Of a stretch of 64,000 nucleotides of DNA, positions 1 to 11,187 are shown one piece after another; position 1 is the stretch's first letter; each line of letters opens with the position of its first letter. The stretch lies in contig CP142453.1 in assembly GCA_038049695.1 (NCBI GenBank), forward strand, positions 17,736,001 to 17,800,000, in the 5' to 3' direction. The notes beneath the pieces were generated by a model. That model was not told the origin of the DNA. It saw only the letters and a program-made list of their open reading frames with translations, and searched no databases. The stretch is from Cinnamomum chago. Its lineage: Eukaryota > Streptophyta > Magnoliopsida > Laurales > Lauraceae. Position numbers and translations under genes: made by a program.

Positions 1-103
1 TCTTTTTAGTTGCACTGAATCTAAATCTGAACTAGTTTCCTTTCTGTACCTAGCTACTAGGAGCAAATTAAGTAATGTTAATAGAAACAATGCCAACATT
101 TAA

Positions 104-432
104 GGGCCTCTTTGTTTAAATACATAGGAATTTCATCCCCTAAGTGGTTAAAAATAAAGATGAAAGGCCAATATACAAAAATGAGCATCAGATAACCTTT
201 CCTTTCATGGAAATAGAATCAAGGGAAGATGGGAAATCAATACCTACCAATCACTCTAGCAATTCCAATATTAGGAAAGTCAAGGTCCCATCTACATCAC
301 TCCCTTATATCCTTCACCCCTCACCTTGTGTCTTTCATCCCTCACTTCTTTTATAATATTGGTGATGAAGCTAATTTAACCATAAATTCCTATTTATACA
401 GTTTCTATGTATTATATGGAAACAAACAGGCC
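104..432. mobile_element. Tourist/PIF-Harbinger-like MITE, family 1
   Basis: The ends form an imperfect inverted repeat: GGGCCTCTTTGTTTAAATAC at the left and a matching AACAAACAGGCC at the right. The interior (AAGTGGTTAAAAAT, GAAGATGGGAAAT) recurs at 9607-9890, 23811-24286, 28093-28402 and, inverted, at 33955-34151. A TAA precedes the left end but the right copy of the target duplication is eroded. It sits in the subtilase intron or 5' flank. Confidence 0.7.
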
Positions 433-525
433 AAAAAGGGTTATTTATAATAACATTAGCATTATCTAGACAGTTTCTTGGCCTAAATCAATTGACTAAC
501 TGTATGTATTGGAACATGTTCAAAG

Positions 526-1599
526 AAACCCGGTTGCAACGATTCTCCCAACAGTTTCAGTGATCAACTACAAACCTGCACCAACAGTAACCTACTTCTC
601 ATCTAGAGGCCCTTCTACCCAGACAAGAAATATTCTCAAGGCAAGTCTCTCATCTAGAGGCCCTTCTTAGAGTGAAACGTCATTTTGACTGCCAAAAGAT
701 GTTTAAAATTTGAATTCCTTTTGCAGCCAGATATTGCTGCACCTGGTGTGAATATTCTTGCAGCATGGAAGTCGACATACGATGCATCAGAAATCCCTCC
801 AGGCCAAAATCCTTCCCCATTCAATCTACTGTCTGGTACATCAATGGCATGCCCACATGTTTCCGGGGTTGCTGCCACAATCAAAGCTAGGAACCCCACC
901 TGGAGTCCTTCCTCAATCAGATCAGCCATAATGACTACAGGTTATCATACTCATTCCTTGCTACACTATTTAGAGGAATCCATTAATCTTTGTATGAGCA
1001 AGTTATACTAAAAGTTTGTCATCCTTTGATCTACAGCAAGTCAAACAAACAATGAAAAAGCCCCACTCACAGATGACACTGGGTCCACAGCCACACCCTA
1101 TGATTATGGAGCAGGGGAAGTGAGTCCATCAGGAGCATTAGAACCAGGCTTAGTATATGAAACTGAAAAACTTGACTACTTCCTTTTTCTTTGCAATTAC
1201 GGATACAGCACTGGAACAATCAAACAAATATCAACTATTCCAGACGGGTTCAAATGTCCAAAGGACTCCGGCAAGGGTTTGATCTCCAATCTAAACTACC
1301 CATCAATCGCCATCTCCAAATTCGACGGGAAGGAGAACAAGAAAGTGAGTAGAACAGTTACAAATGTTGGTGCTGATGATGAAACAGTGTATACAGCAAC
1401 CATAAAATCTCCACATGGTTTGGATGTGAAGGTGATACCTGATAGGCTTCAGTTCACCAAGAACAGTAAGAAGTTGAGCTACCAAGTGGTCTTCTCATCA
1501 TCTTCTTCAGTGAAAGGTGATCTGTTTGGGTCCATTACTTGGACTGATGGGAATCATAGAGTTAGAACTCCATTTGCTGTGACAAGTGATGAATCGTGA
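526..1599 (+). CDS. Subtilisin-like serine protease, SBT5.2/CO2-response secreted protease type, 3' part
   Basis: Three exons are visible: 526-640, 727-940 and 1037-1599 (stop). Reading phase is kept at both junctions. The first exon encodes [12 protein letters not shown] and YFSSRGPS, the end of the PA-domain region and the start of the second half of the peptidase domain. The second carries [14 protein letters not shown] and the catalytic-serine motif [11 protein letters not shown]. The third encodes the fibronectin-III-like C-terminal domain ([23 protein letters not shown]). The catalytic Asp and His exons are not in the window and should lie to the left. The first exon begins one base into a codon, probably the Lys of the STKNPVATI consensus. 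Intron 641-726 starts with GC, not GT. The intron upstream of 526 carries a MITE. By family knowledge this is a secreted apoplastic protease. The match to Arabidopsis SBT5.2 is by recall of conserved segments, not by a search. Confidence 0.9.
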
Positions 1600-2479
1600 A
1601 AAGTTCTCCATCTCCATTTAGCATTTAGATCTGTGCTGGATATGTGTAATATATACACTAATAATAACGGTATTGTCGGAAAAAAAAATGTAGACAGTAC
1701 TGTTCAAATGATGGATTGCTTATAGATTCCATCATTTAGAAGCAAAACTAGAACTGAAATCAACTCTGCATACATTTCAAGATATGAATTTCCTGGCATA
1801 AACTTTCTTTATGCACTATCCATATCCAATTCAATGCTCCAGATTAGCCCTGGAATGTTCACAAGTGATTCTAAACTTGCAACTTATGAGCTTGATGAAA
1901 TGAATGGGTGATCTGAGTTTACTGATTGGAAACTCACCAAAATTTGTATGAAATGTGCCTTACAAATGCTTTACATCCTTTTCATGACATTTATTGGTAC
2001 TTTTAGCTTCTTCTTTCTCACTTATGTTTAGAGTTTTGATGAGTTACAAGGGAAGAGAATACAGGGTGCATTTCAAACTGTGGCATCTCTCCGAGTTACA
2101 TTACACTAAGCAGAGTATTTAGATAAGCTAGATTATTTTTCATTAGCTATTATATTTAGTTAACTAAAATACTTTTTTTCTATCATCCTACCATTACATT
2201 TTTTTAAATTGTTTCCAAGGTACTTTTTTTTTTCTTCGAATAATGGTGTTTCCAAGGTAAAATTGAAAATATAATTGAAGATATTGAAGACAGTTTACAA
2301 AATGAGGTAAAAATCGTATGATTCATTTTTATATAGAAATTTACATTATTTTATGTTTTTAAAGTCTAATGACTATTGTTGTTATATAATCATTTCTCAT
2401 GAAGAAGGAGCTTAGGGATATAGCTGCATGGGAGTAATTGAAAATTTTGAAAAAAAAAGAAGAAGAAGAAGAAGAAAGT
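1600..2479. other. 3' flank of the subtilase and intergenic AT-rich DNA
   Basis: This stretch holds the presumed 3' untranslated region and AT-rich spacer ending in a (GAA)n-rich tract near 2449-2477. I see no coding signal or RNA gene in it. Confidence 0.6.
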
Positions 2480-3364
2480 AAGCGTGGAAGGATGGAGAGT
2501 TCAGATGACCCATTCATAGAAATTTATAGCATGTATTTTATGGCCCTCCTCATTTCAAATAGCATTTGTAAGGCAATAGAAAGGATCATGAGGAATTTCC
2601 TATGTTCGGCTAGCGAGCTTTGCATGAATTTGGTGAACTGTACAGGAATTTGTTTACCAAAGCCCTGTCTTCTGCTTTGGTCCCTTGGTACTCCAAATGT
2701 CGGTTCTTGTTGTGGTGTGGAGTTCAAGCTTTAGCTTTCTTCATTCATCAAAGCAGCAGATGGATCATGGGAGATGATTTTGATCGAAAGAACAGGATTC
2801 AATATCGGATCTGAATCCAAAATAAGATGTGGAGTGCATTAGTATAATTGGATATATAGATTAGAAGAGCTTCAAATTATTTTGGAGTTGTGCATTGAAT
2901 TGGATTATTCACTACTTAGAAGTAGTGCAAGACCCAAAGTCATCTGACTGGCAATATCGGTTTTGGGCAAGGACATTACAAGCTTGCTATGCTACTAGGA
3001 ATTTCCCAAGGGTGCATTTGACTGTTCTTTATCTGGTGCAACTTAATTAGAAGTATTAAAAGGATGTGCCATGCAATTATGAATTATCCAATTATGTGGA
3101 ATGGTAGGACCTTGTGATTACTAGTAGTGTGGTCCTGGCTGTGGGCATTATAGTTACATTTTTGGGTTTGGGGCTAATTTCCTTGTGCCCAGAGATGTGG
3201 CTATTTCATTGTCGTGGGCTTACTTCAGCTTTTAGTCCTTTTTGTGTTCCAAGTTGCCATATACCTTGGTAAAGCTGGCCTTGGCACGAGGTTCTAAGAG
3301 TGAGAAGTTAGCCTTGCCTATTGTACTATATCAGTTTTATTAATAATATAGACTTTTACTTATG

Positions 3365-3366
<2 letters not shown>
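2480..3366 (+). mobile_element. Decayed LINE (L1-type) 3' fragment
   Basis: Around 2510-2690 the plus strand reads IYSMYFMALLISNSICKAIE, then RIMRNFL, then ICLPK. This matches the end of plant L1 reverse transcriptases (Y-M-S-L-F ... I-E-K-I-x-R-N-F-L-W ... C-L-P-K). Downstream the frame breaks repeatedly. The fragment seems to run to a 3' tail near 3340-3366 (TTTTATTAATAATATAG) followed by a (GA)n run. Both ends are approximate. Confidence 0.5.

Positions 3367-3367
<1 letters not shown>

Positions 3368-3400
<33 letters not shown>
3368..3400. repeat. (GA)n microsatellite
   Basis: An uninterrupted GA dinucleotide run directly follows the 3' end of the LINE fragment. Confidence 0.95.
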
Positions 3401-3402
<2 letters not shown>

Positions 3403-3419
3403 GGATCACCCATTCGAAT

Positions 3420-3867
3420 GGGGACTTATAAGGAACCATATTTGGATCAAAATGTTAGAGGTCTAAATTTTTCCCCAATCCAAAAATAGGTTTCACACTT
3501 GCTTTATTTGGAAAATGAGACTTTTGGATACTCGGATTCCTTCTGAAACCCTAGCTAATAGGGAAACTTTGCTCTCTCACCTCCTGTGGCCTTTTGGCCA
3601 AGTCGTTCTTTGTATTCTTATAGGCGCCTCTGTTCTTGTGTTTAGTTGACTTGTGGGTTCATATTTTTCCTTTTGCTTAGTTGCTTTCTGCTGTACTTCT
3701 GTTTCCTCTTTTTGGTGCTCGCCCTTACTGTAGGTCGCCACAATCCATATGCCAAGCATAGCTGGTCATCTTATTGGGATGTAGTGATAGTGATGAGGAA
3801 TCCATATGTCTTTTTGTACCGTGGGGCCTTCCTTTTGATGAATACATACTACTTACCTTCCCAAAAC
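3420..3867 (+). mobile_element. Possible second LINE 3' untranslated tail
   Basis: T-rich sequence with GTAGGTCGCCAC and a terminal TTTTGATGAATACATACTAC followed by an A-rich stretch resembles plant LINE 3' ends. No reverse transcriptase coding is seen, so this rests on texture only. Confidence 0.25.
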
Positions 3868-5190
3868 AAAAACTACATAAAACTTATCAGTTTTGTTTTT
3901 AAGTCTAGAAAGTTTTTTTTTTCCTTCTTGAGTTAGCAGCATTGCAGGTAGCTCAAAAGATGCACCTAGTGCATTAATACAACAACAGAATAATAAAACC
4001 TACTTAGACATATCAGTTAATCTCCTAATAAAGTAGACAAATACAGTTTTGCTACACGTTTTCACATTCCCATATGACAGCAGTTAATCTTAGTGAGAAT
4101 TGAACAGACATATACATGTGACATAATCTCCATTGCATAAAAACTTTGATTTTATCATAAAAAAATGATTGGCGTATGGATGCAAACATTGGCTTATACA
4201 TCTTTCGAATGATTTGGATCTTCAACACATGTACCAACTTAACTGGATCTTACTTAACCACACCCAAATACTTGCATATGCCCAGCATGCCTGTATCCAA
4301 AGAAATATGTACTGATAGTCTGGTACCTGATTCTACACTGCAAAATATAAATACAATTTCAGTATATCCTATTATGCTAGCCCCATTATTTCATAGAGTT
4401 CAATTGCCTTTTTTGTTTTTAACTTCTCAAGATAAATAGAAATCGGAAAGGACAGTTAGCAGTGATAATTTTTCATAAGAAAAGGTATTATAGTTGAAAA
4501 GTAATAAGTTACACAACCATCTATTCCCAGATTCAAAAGGTGCAGCCATATCCTCAATCTACGCGCATCTGTGGAACCTTATGCAATCATTCCTCATAAA
4601 TGTGATATTATTAAAAAAAAAAAAAAAAAACGAATCTGAAAACATCTGGACATTCTATAGTAAAGGGCGTTTGCCTTCTTACACAGGAAAATGGTTTTTG
4701 ACATATGTATCATGTAGGCGTACTGGCACCTTTTGTAAAAGAGGTTTGAAAGTGGTTTTCACACCTATGTAGGTGTATAAATGGCCTTATTTACATACCA
4801 TTGTTATACCTCATTTATGCATACAAGCATGAACAAATGTGATGATGCGCAACCATTATGCATGGGAATCATTTACAAGTATAAATTGCTGCAAACAACC
4901 GTCCCGGAATTCCCATGCAAGAAAGAACTAAGGTAAAACAAAATTATTGCTGCTCTTTTTGGACTGGAACTCCAAAAACTATTCTTGCGTGTTTAGCGTA
5001 TGAAATCAGAAGATGTATGTACCACTAAATGCTGTCAGAAACATAATCTTCAAACAATCAAAGCTCTTGAGCATACTTCTCCCCCAAGAAAGGGTATTTC
5101 ACATACTACGTGATCCAGAAACACCTCATCTTTCTACACCTGAACTAAACTAAACTGATCAGATACCAGTGTTTCAACCATCCTCGCACC
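3868..5190. other. Intergenic stretch, nothing recognised
   Basis: AT-rich DNA with an A17-type run near 4613-4630. Open frames here are short and have no family resemblance. Confidence 0.5.
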
Positions 5191-5239
5191 CTACTTCTTT
5201 GACTTGTTGAAAGCAAGATATTGAGCATATGCCTGTTTG
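5191..5239 (-). CDS. Possible terminal coding exon of an unidentified gene
   Basis: On the minus strand a good polypyrimidine tract and ATCAG acceptor precede 49 bases. After one carried-over base they read KQAYAQYLAFNKSKK and a stop. The composition looks like a real lysine-rich protein C-terminus. No upstream exon with matching phase was found in the next 2 kb, so the gene may be broken, may have a long intron, or the match may be chance. I do not recognise the protein. Confidence 0.25.
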
Positions 5240-7789
5240 CTGATATCAAAAAAGCAAAATATAATTGCATTAGCAGCATAAAAGTCAAGAAAAGAGCTTT
5301 AGAGGCATAACTTTTCTAATAAATAAGTGTAACTAAACTCTGATTGGCGCATGATTATGTATCATTTGCTTGGGGCCCATTTTGAATCCTTAGAACTTGA
5401 TTGCCTGCCTGCACTCAAACTACTTTCAAATCTAACTACCTGAAACTGGCTGTGACAAAGAACAAAACTGCCAATTACAAGTAACTGGGGCTATCCACAT
5501 GAATGAACCATCATTTATGCCCTTTTTTTTTTTTGGCATAAGACTCATTTATACTGAGTTACCTGCACTCACTTTACAAAGATCCAGATGGGCCATTGGT
5601 GTTACAAATTCACAATTTGTACAGGTGGGAGCAGTTATAAAAAACTGTTGATATACGGGATTTAATGTGGATTGCCTACAGAACAAAAATCTGCCAATAC
5701 GAAAGACGTTTATTGAGAGAGATTCAATAAATCCATCGATTATTGAAGGATATTCAATGAGTACACTATCATGGTCAAGAGGGACACCCTATCTTACATC
5801 CAGGAGTATATTGTGTTGAATGATTAAGGACATTATTGAAGTCCACTGAGGTAACTTTAGGCATGTGCCAAAGGAAATTGAAAGAGCAGATGCCTTTTGC
5901 TAAAGCAGGAGTGACAATCCTCTTTGGAAGTTGTGGATTTAGAATCCTCTTCCAACATGGGTACATATAGTCATTTACTATATGCATTCTTATACTTTCG
6001 TATTTTAACAAAAGTTTTATCCTTCACTAAAAGTAAAAAATAAAAAAATCCCTTATCCTTCACTAAATATAAATAAATAAACATACTAGTCATGAGAATC
6101 CTAAATCTTAATCCTTCAAATGGTTGCTAGCACATGGTTAAAAAGAAAATACAGAAACCATCCACATTCCACACATATGCACACACAAAAGTTAAAAATA
6201 ATGACAAAGGTTGGATAGCTAGGACATCTCCACAAGAAGTCCTTTGCATCATATCAACAGTTTGGATCACAAAAGCATGAAAGCACTTGCAAGGAACAAA
6301 AATCCAAGCAGACAACACATTTTGACACACAAGTAAATATGTTTTTTGAAATTGCTAGGGAAGAGATGGAAGGACAAAAGGAAAAGATAAAATAGAGAAA
6401 TAAATAAATATATCCTGCAATGCCAGAAATGCATGACTTACCTATAACCATGATAAAGTAGGGAAATAAACAACTGTATTCTCCAATGCCATAAATGCAT
6501 GACTTACCTGTAACAATTCATCTATGAAGCATCCATAGTCCTAGTGCCCACTTCCACCTTTTGTTTCTTCTTGGTTTTCTATGTAAATGGAAAAAAAAAA
6601 AAAAAACCATGTATAAGCAAATAAGCAAATCATTATCTCAATTCAATAAAAACAAGAATTAAATGAGAACTAAATAAGCAGTGAACATAAAATTAAAAAG
6701 AAATATCTAAATCAAAATTAGTAGTGAGTTCTTTTCAGTTTGTATTTTGGTAGTGAGTTCTTTTCAGGTAATGAAGGGAATGGAAGGTGTTTCCTGGCAG
6801 AGCTTGTTACTCTCAGAACATCATACCATAACAGTAGAACCATAACGATTATATGAAAACAGAACATTGATATTCCTACCAATGCCAAAACCAGACTGGT
6901 TCCAATACGGAAAGGGCAAAATGGTAGAACTGAGCCATGATGCATCTGCATACAAGGTGGACACATTATTCCATGTGCAACCAGACGAAATCCATGGGTT
7001 TTGGCCAAGCATCCCATACATGTGAGGCCCATATTTCATTCAGATTTTTTGAGTGGGGGGACCTGCTGTTTTGGCCAATGGCTACATCTTCTGCTCTGGA
7101 AAACTTTTCCAGATCCTCATCTACAGTGGGCCATCAATTCACCCTAGAATCACCAAACCATGGCCCCTACTTGTCTGAAAGGCACATTGGGACAGTATTC
7201 ATGCAGAGAAGTCTCAAAAGCCAATAATTCCTCAACAATACATTTGTTTGATCAAAAAATATTTTAGAAGATGCATAATCTCAAATGGGTATACTAGATT
7301 CAGAAAGAAGGCTATTCATGATTAAGTTGTGCTGCCATGACAACAAAGTGCACATGAGAAACTGGTAATTACGCTGCAAATTGAGTGGCATGTTTAAGAA
7401 GAAATTGTAAAACTTACAAAAATGTTATTGGGTTAACATGTTTTTTAAAAAAAAAAAGAAGAAGTAACATTATAATTTTAATAGCGTATTCCACACTGAC
7501 AAAAAATTCTGCATTATAAAACAGCTCTTGAGGGAGATTCCTAACATCACTTTTCTATAATTGTCAAACATTGAAGATTAGAAGTCCACATTAGAAAAAA
7601 AAAATCTAGTTTGAGCAACCTCATAAGGGTTGGGGGTACATCAGTGAATTTTGGCTTCCCAACCTCAGAAGCCAAGGGTCATGTATATGGCAACAAAAAA
7701 TCACAACTACTCCCCAACTTGCAGCAATGTAGTACATGGATTCTCAGAGACTGCACACAGCTTCAGTATGGCATGATCATCCGCGTCAG
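5240..7789. other. Intergenic stretch with short duplications
   Basis: Apart from the tandem duplication at 6386-6514 and a short direct repeat (TAGTGAGTTCTTTTCAG, near 6721-6768), I see no gene. Longer frames at 5775-6011 and 6718-7227 show no family resemblance. Confidence 0.5.
6386..6514. repeat. 63-bp tandem duplication containing a splice-donor-like motif
   Basis: Units 6386-6448 and 6452-6514 are about 80 percent identical. Each ends with ATGCATGACTTACCTRTAAC, which on the minus strand reads as a perfect donor (AG followed by GTAAGT). Confidence 0.8.
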
Positions 7790-8691
7790 AACTGCTCCAT
7801 AGAACAGCTTTTCCTCAATTCTCTTTTGCCAAAGAAGACAGTCGGTTCCAAATGAATCAATGGCTGTTAGAGCATTCCCTCCCACCTGCCCGCAGAGATT
7901 TTGGCGTCCTTTAACATCTTTAACACCATGCCGCCACTGCCTCCTGGTTGCCAAGACTGCCTTCTCTGGAAGAACTCCTCCAGTGAATTCTCCCTTTAGC
8001 CAATGATGGGAAGTCATTTGATCCAGAAGCTTGAGTGGGCTCCTTTGGTTTGGAACAATCTGCTATCTCCCACAATCTCCTATTTTGCATGAAGACTAAT
8101 GCACAGGAAGACCCCCACAGCTGCTTGGGCCAAGTCCATTGGTGTTCAGCTTGCCTCCTCCTGTTCCTTGTGCCTTAACCATGGTGAGATTCTGAGCAAT
8201 TTTTCGCATGCTCCTCTGCCCAAGTATGGTGCTGGTTGCTCAGTTCGGCTGCGTGTCCAATTCAGGGCCAACCTTCAGCTTCTTCAATCTGCGTGGCCAT
8301 CTCAGTCAACCCTTCCGAATCCGCCAGGGGGGACTAGCGGCTGTCTTCTTCGTCACTTCATTCATTTTATGGAGAAGGAGAAAGGACATCATTTTCATGG
8401 CAAGTCTGCTTCCTTTTCTCTTGTTGTCAACCACATTCAGAAAGATTCACTTGGCAGGATCTCTAAGGGCTTCAAGAGCCCTCCTTTGGACGCCATCTTC
8501 AACCCTCACCATCCACACTCCGTAAACAGTTGATTTAGTGTTTTTTTTTTAGCCCTGGTTTGGTTATCCTCTTTTTTCCCCTCTTTTGTTTTAGCATTGG
8601 CTGTATTCTTTTGGGGCTTGTTCATTTTGAGTCTTCATATATTCTTCCTTTCTTAGTTCCAATTGCAATTAAGCAAAAAAAAAAAAAAAAA
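7790..8691 (+). mobile_element. 5'-truncated, decayed LINE (L1-type) with zf-RVT region and poly-A tail
   Basis: One plus frame (for example 7891-8190) reads EILASFNIFNTMPPLPPG, DCLLWKNSSSEFSL and then, after stops, WAPLVWNNLLSPTISYFA, RLMHRKTPTAAWAKSIG and QLASSCSLC. This is the zinc-binding region (zf-RVT) at the C-terminus of plant L1 elements. Several in-frame stops and frameshifts interrupt it. Further on, in shifted frames, come a WCWLLSS-like segment and GKSASFSLVVNHIQK, the usual L1 C-terminus. A T-rich 3' untranslated region leads to a 17-A tail at 8675-8691, so the 3' end is well defined. The element is dead and truncated at its 5' end. Confidence 0.75.
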
Positions 8692-9606
8692 CGAAGAAGA
8701 AGAAGAAGAAGAAGAAGCAAGAAAGAAAGAGAAAGAAACCACATCATGACATCAATGAATAAAAAGAACATAAAAAAGAAGAAGCTGAACATCAAAGCTA
8801 GAAGAGAATTATATTCGCCATTTATATTACTTTTATATTACTTGTTCATCTGAATAACTACTGCCTTAAAAAATCCAGCGCTATTCATATCACTGCCATT
8901 GGATTGACAAATTCATAGTAAACCCAATTGAATATATCAATTTTATTAGAATGAAATATTTTGATCCACACCAATTTATGGTAAGGCATGTAAAATGAAT
9001 AGAAGAGAATCAACAGATAAGCTAAGGTGGCCCCAGATGCATAACACAATGTGACAGCAGGAGAAGATGCAATGCAGCTCTCAAGTAAAACAACAACAAC
9101 ATCCCAAAATCCAGTTTCAAGAACCTCTGATCGAACTGGAATGGATATTCATAGCTCAGCTCTATAATTCCATGTGAGGCCCACTCATAGTCAATGGTTC
9201 TAAACAACTATTCTCTAGTTTAATAATAGCACAGGGGCAAAATTAACCCCCATCAGATTGATCTTGTATCGAAATCTTCCTTGCACTCTTTTTTCCTTTT
9301 TTTTTTAACCTTACTCAAAATGAGGCGTTCTACACTCATCAATATGACATTCAGCCCAACTCTACTTGGAATGGAATTCAGCCTAGATAAATACATTAAG
9401 GAACAGTTGTTTTGAGTGATTCAGACATCATAGGTGGGCTACAGATATGCAAATATAGGGCTCAGCCTGGAATCAAAATACCCATCAGCAACAATCAAGA
9501 AAAAACAAATATGCATATTTTAATCCTACAAATATCTAAATCCTCATTCCAATAGGATAGGATCTATTGACATAAATAAAATAAAATAAAGAACATATGA
9601 GTACAA
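8692..9606. other. Intergenic stretch, nothing recognised
   Basis: (GAA)n-rich sequence just after the LINE tail, then AT-rich spacer without coding signal. Confidence 0.5.
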
Positions 9607-9890
9607 AGGATATGAATGCATAAGAATTCATGTCATAAGTGGTTAAAAATGAGGATTCCAGGTGAATATACAAAAAAAAAAAAAAAAACCCAATCAAATA
9701 ACCTCTCATTTATAGGAAAGTAAATCAGGAGAAGATGGGAAATGAATATCCAATAATCATCCTAGTAATTCAAATCCTACGAAAGACAAGGTCCCATCGA
9801 TATTACTACCTCATATCATTCACACCTTACGTCTTTAATAATCCTTTAATGGAGCTCATTTGACCACAAATTCCTATATACTCCAATGCA
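9607..9890 (+). mobile_element. Tourist-like MITE family 1, end-degraded copy
   Basis: The interior matches the copy at 104-432: AAGTGGTTAAAAATGAGG, GAAGATGGGAAATGAATA, GACAAGGTCCCATC and TTTGACCACAAATTCCTAT occur in the same order. The terminal inverted repeats cannot be recognised. It carries an A18 run at about 9672-9689. Confidence 0.65.
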
Positions 9891-10389
9891 AACATATAGA
9901 CACTTGAATTTGATAAGTCACATCCCATGTCATACACTCTTTAATTCCAATGCCTTTGGTGGGCTTAAGCCCATGAATCCATGGCTAATGAAATTTTTAC
10001 ATTTTCATGTCCCTATGTATAATTGGGCCCAGATCTGACATGAATACGGCAGGGATACACCATGTACATGGTTGCGACACAGATCTTACACATAAAAAGT
10101 GAAGCACTGGATACAATACATTGCCCATTTTGAAGTATCTATGCATCATAGCTTTCAGTTGAAAAACAAAGCTTAGGTCATATATTATTCAAAGTCCAAA
10201 CCCTTGCATTTTGACAAACCATGGTTGCATATATGGTTTGACACCATAATTCTATATGACTAAGTCTATGAGGCTCATCAATTCTGCATTTTTAAAAATT
10301 ATAATGTTAAATAAGATATTTATATATATATATAGAGAGAGAGAGAGAAAGAGAGAGAAAATATATTAAAAAAATCAGAAGTTGAAAAA
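9891..10389. other. Spacer downstream of the first SKP1-like gene
   Basis: AT-rich sequence with a TA/GA microsatellite at about 10321-10360. This is the presumed 3' flank of the minus-strand gene. No other gene is seen. Confidence 0.6.
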
Positions 10390-11109
10390 TTATAATTTTA
10401 AACAAGATATTCTTGCCTCGTGGACGAGCTTCTCCCTCTCCAGGCGAACCCGCCGGGACGTAGCTACGATCGCATCAGTTAACAGAAAACTCAATGAATT
10501 GATATCCATATGGATGGCGGCCTGAAAACATCAATCCCGGGAAACAAAATAAATAAGAAAACAATGAATCTGTAGAAGAAACAAATATGAACGAATATGA
10601 AACGCGTCAATCAAATTCATTGCATATGAATAAATCTAATGATCGGATTGGAATGGAGATCAATACACCAAGGAATTGGTATCACCCCAGATCAAGAAAT
10701 ACACCCATCAAAAAAGATAACCCGGAAAAATCAACTAAAAACCAAAAATCAATCAAACAAAACAGTTAACAGGACAGGATTGATAGTTGTTAGTTTTGAA
10801 CGTTCAAAGAGGGGGATTGTATTCGTAGATTACCAAACGAAGTTCATAGAGCGTGTGCATATCGAGATCAACGAAGTCCGCATCCCATTTCCGGATTTCA
10901 ACCTCTGGAGAATGCTTGTTGCAGTATTCAATGACGTGGGAAAGGACCTCTCCTGTCACGTTGGGGAGTTTAATGGGTTCGTCCGAAAGGCCCTTCTCGA
11001 TCATCTTCTTCAGCAATTCCGACACCATTGCCGCTGTTTCATCAATCTCGAACTCATCGCCTTCCGAGCTCCTTAGCTTCAACATTCTCGAACCAGATGA
11101 AGTTGCCAT
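10390..11109 (-). CDS. SKP1-like protein with short divergent C-terminus (copy 1)
   Basis: Two exons: 10834-11109 and 10390-10521, joined by a phase-0 GT-AG intron, encode 135 aa. Residues 1-92 are a clear SKP1 N-terminal BTB/POZ fold: MLKLRSSEGDEFEID, AAMVSELLKKMIE, IKLPNVTGEVLSHVIEYC, WDADFVDLD and LYELRL. The intron lies exactly where SKP1 genes are split, before AANYLNI (here AAIHMDI). The second exon then diverges and stops after 43 residues. The usual DLTCQ, PEEIR and C-terminal WAFE helices, which bind F-box proteins, are missing. Canonical SKP1 is about 160 aa. SKP1 links CUL1 to F-box proteins in SCF ubiquitin ligases. From what is left, CUL1 contact is plausible and F-box binding is doubtful. 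A paralogue with the same layout lies upstream at 14275-14934. The start is the first ATG of the exon, and its MATSS...LKL spacing agrees with the paralogue. Confidence 0.85.
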
Positions 11110-11124
11110 TGCTGCAAATTGACA

Positions 11125-11144
11125 AAACCCTAACCCTAACCCTA
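11125..11144 (-). promoter_or_regulatory. Telo-box array (AAACCCTAA type) upstream of SKP1-like copy 1
   Basis: Three CCCTAA-type units lie 16-35 bases upstream of the ATG. Telo-boxes of this kind are known near transcription starts of plant growth and translation genes. They are followed upstream by a (CT)n tract (minus strand) at 11164-11187, a common plant 5'-leader element. Confidence 0.5.
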
Positions 11145-11163
11145 GCCCTCCCAGAGAGGAATT

Positions 11164-11187
11164 GAGAGAGAGAGAGAGAGAGAGAGA
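11164..11187. repeat. (GA)n microsatellite in the probable 5' leader
   Basis: A GA run (CT on the gene strand) about 55 bases upstream of the SKP1-like start codon. Confidence 0.9.

Noticed and set aside
6515-6560. Exon reading DYGCFIDELLQ before a GTAAGT donor, as upstream exon for 5191-5239
   Set aside because: The phases do not fit the terminal exon, and the only open frame needs a very short exon.
8208-8525. 105-codon plus frame in the LINE
   Set aside because: A shifted frame of the decayed LINE C-terminus, not a separate gene.
10639-11122. Plus-strand frames opposite the SKP1-like exon
   Set aside because: The minus strand carries the family motifs and splice sites; these are its antisense shadows.
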